Shown here: piece by piece, positions 57,142-64,000 of the stretch
Layout: each line of letters opens with the position of its first letter
How positions within the stretch are numbered: position 1 is the first letter of the stretch
Source of the DNA: Polytrichum commune
Lineage: Eukaryota > Streptophyta > Polytrichopsida > Polytrichales > Polytrichaceae
Length of the DNA stretch: 64,000 bases
NCBI GenBank assembly: GCA_950295325.1
Contig: OX485804.1
Coordinates: 2,542,001-2,606,000 of the forward strand
Direction: 5' to 3'
The notes under the pieces: generated by a model
What the model was told of the DNA's origin: nothing
Seen by the model: the letters and a program-made list of their open reading frames with translations, nothing else
Databases searched by the model: none
Program-made: the position numbers and the translations under genes

Positions 57142-59913
57142 TCACTTTGACCTCTACATCTCAACGTCGATGTTAACATGTGTAGAGAGCTGACTTTCCA
57201 AAACTTTTACAAAGTTTGAACTTCCTCTTTTCATAGGCCAAATCCTTCAACCTCTTCTTCATTGCAATACAAGGGTGGGTGGGTGAGAATTTCCACGAGA
57301 CTCTTTTTTATTTCGTTTGCATCTTATTATTTGGTAACTTAATGATAGCTTGCATAATAGAGTTGTTTGCAATTATGCCTAATTGGATGTGTTGTACAAT
57401 ATAAACAAGTTGTCTCATAGATTAAGTTGCTTCGCAAGAATGTGTACCTTACTTAGGGTTTCTGCTATCAAATGATATCCAACAACAAAGGTTTGATTTT
57501 TATTGTCCCATACCTTGGAAGTTTCAATCAACTATCTTTTTGCGTCACCTCAAAGTACTCATAGCTAATCCACCACGCGTATGGAGTACTTACAAGGGAA
57601 ATGTTCCTAGTAACTTCAACCAATATAGATGCATAAAATGTCATAATCACAATACATCATTGTAACGAAGTTGTGAATGGCATGCCTCACATGTGCCCAT
57701 GCAACCAACCAACAAAACATTTGAGGATTAGTTACGTACATGAGGTAAATAACAACAAGACCCAGTTGTCATTCATGTTGCACACACTTTATCCATTTCA
57801 AATGCATTGTAGTATTTCAAATTACAACATTCATTGCAAAACGACATATGAGTGTTCAAACCTATTCCTTGGCCATGATTGGGTTACTCCAAGTAGAATA
57901 CTCCTCTTGGTGATTAGCCCTAGTTTCTCTAACTTTTAGCACGTACCCTAAGGAGTATACACAAAGCCAACCACACCTCTCACTTGCGTGAATGATAAGA
58001 AGGAGGCTCATTTTAGGGTTAAGGGTTTATGTTGGAGTTCTTACCTATGGTAAGTTTTCGCAAACCCTCTTTTTACCGTGGGTTAGAGATGTGGGTCACG
58101 GTTGTAACTATGGTTATTTTGCTCTATCCATTTACATCCCTATTACATTCACTTCATGGTAAGTATGAATTCTTTCCATTTATGTAGACTTAGAGTCTCC
58201 TAAGCATATAGTTGTCTATTTATAAAGAGGATAATTGCTAGGTAGATTAATGTAAGAGTTTAAAATCAAAATTTAAGTGGCATGGCATTGAGAGAGAGAG
58301 AGAGAGAGAGAGCTTCTAAAATTAGCATGAATGAGGTTTAGGGTCTAGGGTTGATCATAGCTGCAAGCTCATGTGTGAACCCAAGATGGGTCAATTGAGA
58401 TTGCTCCTTTGTCGGCACCGCATGCCATGAGTTCAAATTTCAAATGACAATTTACATGTTTGCAATTGCGAATTGGACAACACAATACCCACTTTGATTT
58501 AATAATCCAAATAATTGTAGAGACGAAAGTGCATGCAACATGACCACATACCTTAGCAAAAGCATCTATGTGGAATTGCACCGGAAATGTACATACATAA
58601 GGAGTGTGTCTGCAATGAAGGAGCTCAAACCTATAGTTAGCGGTTGTGGGGGGACGACGTTTTGGGAACTTTGAGATAGTGACTCATGTTTCCTGCACCA
58701 ACTAACATAATTTACGCGCTTTCCACCACCGCACTCCCTCCAAGTAATTTCAAGCCCCACGCACCATCTGTGAGCAAAGAATGCTAATGCTACAAGACAA
58801 TCAACATGATGGGGCTAATGAAAGCAGTTTGGCCTATGTACTAATCAAAGTGTCATGCAATTTTTTGAAGCACTACAAGATTAAGTGGAATTTCCAACAA
58901 GTCATTTAAAAAGAATCCCAATGTAAGAGTACATTGGTACAAGACAAACTATATTTTCTTACACGACGTGCTAATTAAACCACAACTACTATACCGACAA
59001 TTTTGGTCATCTCATTTGAACTCATTTATATACTAATATTGAAATAATACCATTTTGTCCCCCTTAGAAAGCGTATAAAGTTATAAAACAAAGTCACCCA
59101 TGCACAATCATGTGTGGGTGTGAGGTTGGTCTAAGCTCTAGGAGGTAAGGTGCCTTCACACAATAAGTCTCATGCTCACACCTCCAAGCCAATAAGGCAA
59201 GTATGTCATAGTTGTTGTTGTGCTACTAGGTAAATGTCAAAAAGTAATCCTTTTACAATCAAAACATCTAAATAAATTTCAAACCATCATGATTTCACAT
59301 TCACTACTTTTATGACATGTGAAGCTACTTGAAAGTGATCAACTTCTCTCTTGCCGCAATGTCCATAAGAAAGTGACAAAAACGAGGTCAAGCAAGTATG
59401 TTTTCCTAAATGGTCATGTCCAAAAAACCACGTGTTTTTCTCACACGTCTTGCCTTCATACCTTATTGAATTACTCAAGTTTCAGTTAGAAAATAAATAT
59501 CCCATCTTTTTGAGTAGATGGTATCACCAAACTCTTTTGCAATTTGGAAAAAGAAAAAAGAAAAAAGCATTAAATTTTGGGATGAAAGTACCTACACTTG
59601 AATGAATTCAAAAGTGCCATCCTTCATCCTCCCTTCAATAATATGAATGTAAATAGCTTCTTCTCTTCATAAGATCGTTTTTTGTATTCCTTATAACCTT
59701 CAAACATAATCCAGGGATGTACCACTTACCGCCAACAACTCATAACATTTTAAACATGAACCTCTTTGCAGTAGGTTGGGACATCCCATGGTCATATTCT
59801 CATGGCCCACATGAACAAATGCAGAGCGCTTGATAATGTTGTGCTCGAGGAGACGACGAAAAGCTATGAGGACTAATAACTTGTGGGAATAGTGATTGGC
59901 CGCCCTTGGACTT
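57140..59913. other. Non-genic interval with (GA)n
   Basis: (GA)n at 58,290-58,312. The overlapping short ORFs at 58,369-58,760 on the minus strand show no motif. No RNA genes or repeats were recognised. Confidence 0.35.
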
Positions 59914-59950
59914 CATCCATCCATCCACCCACCCATCCATCCATCCATCC
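59914..59950. repeat. (CCAT)n microsatellite
   Basis: CATCCATCCAC-type tetranucleotide repeat. It creates the HPSIHPPIHPS start of a spurious ORF. Confidence 0.9.
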
Positions 59951-62468
59951 GTTCGGAGGAGGGGTTGACCTGGATTCTGGGACTCCTTTTAGCCACCACC
60001 ACCCAAACAACCTCTTGCTGCCACTTCGCTGAATCTCTCCCATGCTTTGCGTGTGGCTTTCTTATTTTCCGCTTTCCCAGTTCTTCCTACTGCACCCGAC
60101 CTCACTTTATGATCACTTGGGATGGATATAAGAATCTAGCTGGCTTAGTAACGGTGGATGAGAATGTGAGGAAACGGTGAAGCATTCATCCTCTCCAAGC
60201 GACTTATGGAACATTATGGTGAGGAAATGTGGGTGATAAAGGCGGAAAGGGTGAATTAATCAACTTCTTTGAGCAAGTTATGGAACATTATTGGCTTGCC
60301 TCTTACAAGGATGGCGTGGTGATGCTATTTTAGGATTGATATCCGCACATGGAGGGATAGTAAACTTTTCATCCGTTGCTGAAACAGTCCACTCAGAACT
60401 TTCATCCACGCAGTAGAGGTAATCCTTTTTCCTCCCATTCCCAAAGAACAGTGGGTAACTTGTGTATCCATCAACACGCCGTGTAAAGAAGATGAACATT
60501 TTTAAGTTTCATCCAGAAATAGTAAATCCATCCACACTCTTTCCCAAAACCAGACCAAGTACATCTCGTGACTTGTTTGCAAAGGATGGATGACTCACGA
60601 GTCCAGCACATTGTCATCCACCACCTGTCACTACACAACGATCGTAGTTGGCTTGGGATTTCGGGGTGTCCATGTAAAACTCATCCATCGTGGATGAAGG
60701 GACTCTAGTAAAAACAAGTCCCCTGCAAGGTTATGAGTCATCTCATTCCAACTAGACTACATTACACTAATTTGGAGTCTTTGATACTATTCTCGAAGTC
60801 AACTTATATAAAATTAATCAATTTGTAATAATCAACCGCATTTTCACCTACGTAATGGATGAGTTTGCATAGACACCATGAATCCCTACCCTAGTTAGTG
60901 AGGTTTAAACTTTGGATTTTGTGACCTGAACCAAAATTCACAAATCTACAGAATACACACCAGCCCAGTTCTGCTGTCCCTTATTGTGGGTGAACCCCTG
61001 TTGACCCTGTAAAATCCACAGAAAACGTAGATCTTAGCACCCATTCATGTAAAATTTTGGTGAATTACTCCCTGTTTGTGTAGAATCTACGTTGTTGGTA
61101 GACCTGGGGCGAGTTCTCTAGTCCTTGTTGTGAGTGAATCTCACGTAGGCCTGGCACCCGTTCGTTTTGGTGGATCTCTGCGCGTTTCTGTAATCTACGG
61201 CCCTCCTAGATATTAGACCCGCTCTCTTGTCTGTGTTACGGGTTGAATCTTTGACGGCACTGTGAAATCCATGCACAGTGTAGATTTATGAACGGGGAGA
61301 AGGACCGCTAGTTACAGATGAATTAGTTGAGTTTGAGAAACAACCGGATCAAATTCAAGACTTTAGTCGCTGATCGATCTAGAAACTTAAAAAATATTCT
61401 TCACTTTAACAAAGATAAACCGAAAGATGTCAACATGTAACCGGTTGGTCTCAGAAACACTAAACTCTCGACCGATTAAAGCCCATAATTCTCCCCGGAC
61501 ACTGGTGTAGTTTCTGGCACCGGTTTATGTGTTGGTGATGAATCTCTGAGCTGGTGTTCCTATAGTCTGTGAAATTCCTAGACATGAGGTGTGTTCTCTT
61601 GTCTGTGATGGCACTTGTGAAATCCACGCGATATGTAAATCTGGCAGCAGTTTGTGTTATGGTGAGGCTCTGCTGCGTTTTCTGAATCTACAGATGCTGT
61701 ACATATGGGACCACATCCCTTGCCGATGTCTGGGTGAATCTATCTGGTGGCCTTGCTTGTCCATTGTGGCGGAGCAACCACGGATTAGGAGGGTTCTGAT
61801 CTCCATTGCCTGTGTCGGTGCTCATACATAACTTGCATATTTTACCGGATATTATAGTTCACACAACTTGGAGCTGAGTCAAGATTCTATGAGTTTGGTG
61901 CGAGTGATGCCCGGTCTGCACCGACGTTTTCGTCTGATTCCATCCGTGAAATTGTTGGGGATTATGTTGAGAGATAGATGTTAGCCCACCACTTTTCACA
62001 CAATTACAGCCGGAGATGCCGACGGATGGTGCCATAAGTTGGCCAGTGTGATTGGCCCCTGGGGGAAGGATTTCCGGCAAGTGTGCAGACAACGGTGGAT
62101 GTTCTTGTAGGAAGCATGTAGTGTGGGGTTGGTCAGGTTATAAGCTCTGCTCAAGGCTTCAAGTTGCTCCTACCAAAACAGAGTAAAAAGTTTGATTGCT
62201 AATTTTCACAAAAAGTTTGAAAGACGTAACACACACTCAGGAGTCAACTCTCTTTGAAGTCGGTGTGTCCAGAAATTCGGTGAAAGGCAATCGGTAGGTG
62301 CTGCTACTTTCTGAACAAGCTTTCCAACACAGGGACCCTACCACCATCTCACTTATCTAGGAGAATGGTAGATGTAATACTTTCGACAGTGATATCATCT
62401 ACACCAGACCTAGATTTTGAATATAGGTGTTGAACTTCGCTCCTCTTGCACAAGTGTTGATTTTTGAA
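59951..62468. other. Non-genic interval with a diverged MITE and repeat R5
   Basis: 60,650-60,890 is a diverged relative of the 49,866 MITE (GGGATTTCGGGGTGTCC at the left, GACACCATGAATCCC at the right). 60,950-61,850 is less AT-rich and contains loosely repeated phrases (AATCTAC, GGGTGAATCT, TGTGAAATCCA), perhaps a decayed tandem repeat, interrupted at 61,325-61,510 by R5. No convincing gene. Confidence 0.4.
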
Positions 62469-62540
62469 CCCGTCAAATATCTGTCAAGTGCATGTCACAC
62501 CCGTCAAATATCTGTCAAGTGCATGTCACACCCGTCAAAT
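62469..62540. repeat. 31-bp tandem repeat, about 2.3 copies
   Basis: CCCGTCAAATATCTGTCAAG then TGCATGTCACA recurs at an exact 31-bp period (62,469, 62,500, 62,531). Confidence 0.85.
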
Positions 62541-63614
62541 GTGCATCGTGTATATATTTGGGTTTGTAATTTTGGACATTTGGGGTTTGTGACGGGTGCA
62601 AAAACCAACCCTACGGCCTTGCACATTTTCATTCAAATGGTAACAAACCTCACAACTTCAAAGTATGTAGCGTTGACCATCTCGAATCTCACTGAAGTGT
62701 CATGTCCTCGTTGGACATGAGCACGTCAATTATAGACTATATCATGCTATCCTTGCAACATGGTCATCACTACATCATATAGCATACACATGTTGTCTTG
62801 CTACATGTTGTACTAGGGTTCCTCATGTACAATATCTAGTTCATGGTTTATGAAGCCTAGTGTCACTTACTAGTTTGTAGTTACGTAATGTCGTATCTTC
62901 TTACTTAATATGTAAGGTTCTTCAAAGCAAAGTCATTTATGTTATGTAGTGTTCACACTACACTATACATTTGTTTACAGTGCGGCCCACATTATTCATA
63001 GCCAACTGACGTGAATGATTTTGCAATCACCAAGGTGGCCACCCTAAAAGGTGTCGTGGAACACTCGTTACTATAAGATGAGTCATGGGGGCCATTCAAA
63101 ATTAACATGGCACATCCATATTAATGCCACATTAGATTCAATATACAATGTACCTACCTTTTTGTACGTTGTTAGTACGTAGAAGCCAAAGGGTCATTTA
63201 CACTATAGGTGGTTGTGGTTGTGGTTGTTCTTGTAGTTTACTTTCTATGGTTTCGTGGCCGTGGAAAGGTGTCATAATTGCTAACCATCACCACAACCAC
63301 CTTCTTCCTCATCACCCCCACTACTCTGCATTAGTAATGTTTGTACTCATGTGACATCATTAAAGAGCTTCACCAAGGTTTGGGGAAATTTTTGAGGTGG
63401 CTACCATTTTAACACTACAATTTGAGGTCCACAAGGATAACATCACTTTCATCTTTTTTTGAGGCGAAGACATTTAAGGCAATAATAGATTGTGATTTAG
63501 AAGACCGACCCCATCATCAACCACAACCACAAAGGATTCTCATAAAATAAGCTTGAATGAGAAACAATCGTACATGTGATTGATTGCGACAGTTGACCAC
63601 ATCCACTACCATGA
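62541..63614. other. Non-genic interval
   Basis: GGTTGTGG/CCACAACC phrases recur near 63,205-63,230, 63,290 and 63,520. No gene, RNA or element with clear ends was found. Confidence 0.3.
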
Positions 63615-63885
63615 CAAAGAGAGGGGAGAATTATCGCATACGAGCATACAATTCATCCATCCATCATTATGAAATAGTATGCAACCCAGAGGTTAGTATT
63701 CGTAGTTGATATTCACATCTAAATTAGTTTCAAAGACCCTGAATGAGTATAGAGGCAACCAAATGAGACGAATCAACAACAAGCTTGTTATAGGAGGTCA
63801 AGTCTTACACTTGATGGATGAGAGGTATAATGCTCATATGTAATAATTCCCTCCCTCCTACCACAACCACCTTCGTAGGACTCAT
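63615..63885. repeat. Dispersed repeat R4, diverged copy
   Basis: Resembles 9,345-9,600 and 24,345-24,610: TATGCA(G/A)CCCA, TTTCAAAGACCC, TGGATGAGAGGTA in the same order. An R4 copy directly next to a MITE terminus suggests R4 may be part of a larger element. Confidence 0.45.
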
Positions 63886-64000
63886 GGATTGCAACATCTA
63901 CATAAATTCATCCATCATGAACGAAGGGGCTCTAGTAAGAAAGACAAGTCCCCACAAGGTTGAAGGCCGATTCATTTAAATTGAGCTCCACTACACTAAC
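63886..64000. mobile_element. MITE of the 49,866 family, cut by the window end
   Basis: The left end GGATTGCAACATCTACAT and the interior (TCATCCATCATGAACGAAGG, CCCCACAAGGTTGAAGG, CCGATTCATT) follow the order of the complete element. The right end lies beyond the window. Confidence 0.5.

Noticed and set aside
59896-60180. 94-aa ORF beginning with His-Pro-Ser-Ile repeats
   Set aside because: Its start is a CCAT microsatellite and nothing supports the rest.
60650-60890. Clean target-site duplication for the diverged MITE
   Set aside because: The flanks CGTAGTTG and CTAGTTAG are similar but not identical, so I did not claim one.

Overview
The window is nuclear DNA from a land plant with a repeat-rich, probably large genome. 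The evidence is plant-type GT-AG introns, U2 snRNA genes with plant-style upstream elements, and many non-autonomous DNA transposons. I cannot name the species; a bryophyte, lycophyte or fern is a guess. No long intact ORF, rRNA, tRNA, CRISPR or retrotransposon polymerase was recognised. Nearly everything traces to a degenerate U2 snRNA repeat array, to a roughly 20-kb segment duplicated around it, and to elements that landed in single copies.

Layout. Copy I runs from 1 to about 20,400, copy II from about 20,820 to 34,105, and copy III from 35,393 to about 40,350, where it leads into a cluster of U2 genes. All U2 genes are on the minus strand: 40,391-40,586, 42,407-42,602, 45,302-45,506, 47,195-47,390 and 49,560-49,755. 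Copies I and II keep only 3' ends of U2 (8,745-8,793 and 23,738-23,786). Beyond about 50 kb the window is non-genic, with dispersed repeats, MITEs and simple repeats.

Protein-coding content. The best genes are a duplicated minus-strand pair (12,761-14,176 and 27,501-29,102). Four exons with matching splice phases can be traced in both, and exon 1 is faintly AP2/ERF-like. The copies differ in exons 1 and 2 by about 22 replacement changes and 1 silent change. A family of short exons with phase-1 acceptors lies downstream of each. The other recognisable gene is a frameshifted FCP1/SCP-like phosphatase-domain gene (about 3,528-4,912) inside a 3.63-kb insertion private to copy I.

Most notable features: (1) the 3.63-kb insertion at 3,297-6,929, flanked by ATAAG, carries nine copies of a short GC-rich palindrome, with no intact copy noticed elsewhere in the window, five of them capping a tandem array of about 200-bp units; (2) copy comparison shows precise empty sites for several elements: 349 bp with TA duplication, 498 bp with an 8-bp duplication, and 993 bp with a 10-bp duplication; (3) U2 copies range from intact-looking to broken and all have an interrupted Sm-site U-run; (4) the skew to replacement substitutions in the gene pair.

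All comparisons were made by eye. Exon models, family assignments and block borders are approximate unless a junction is given.
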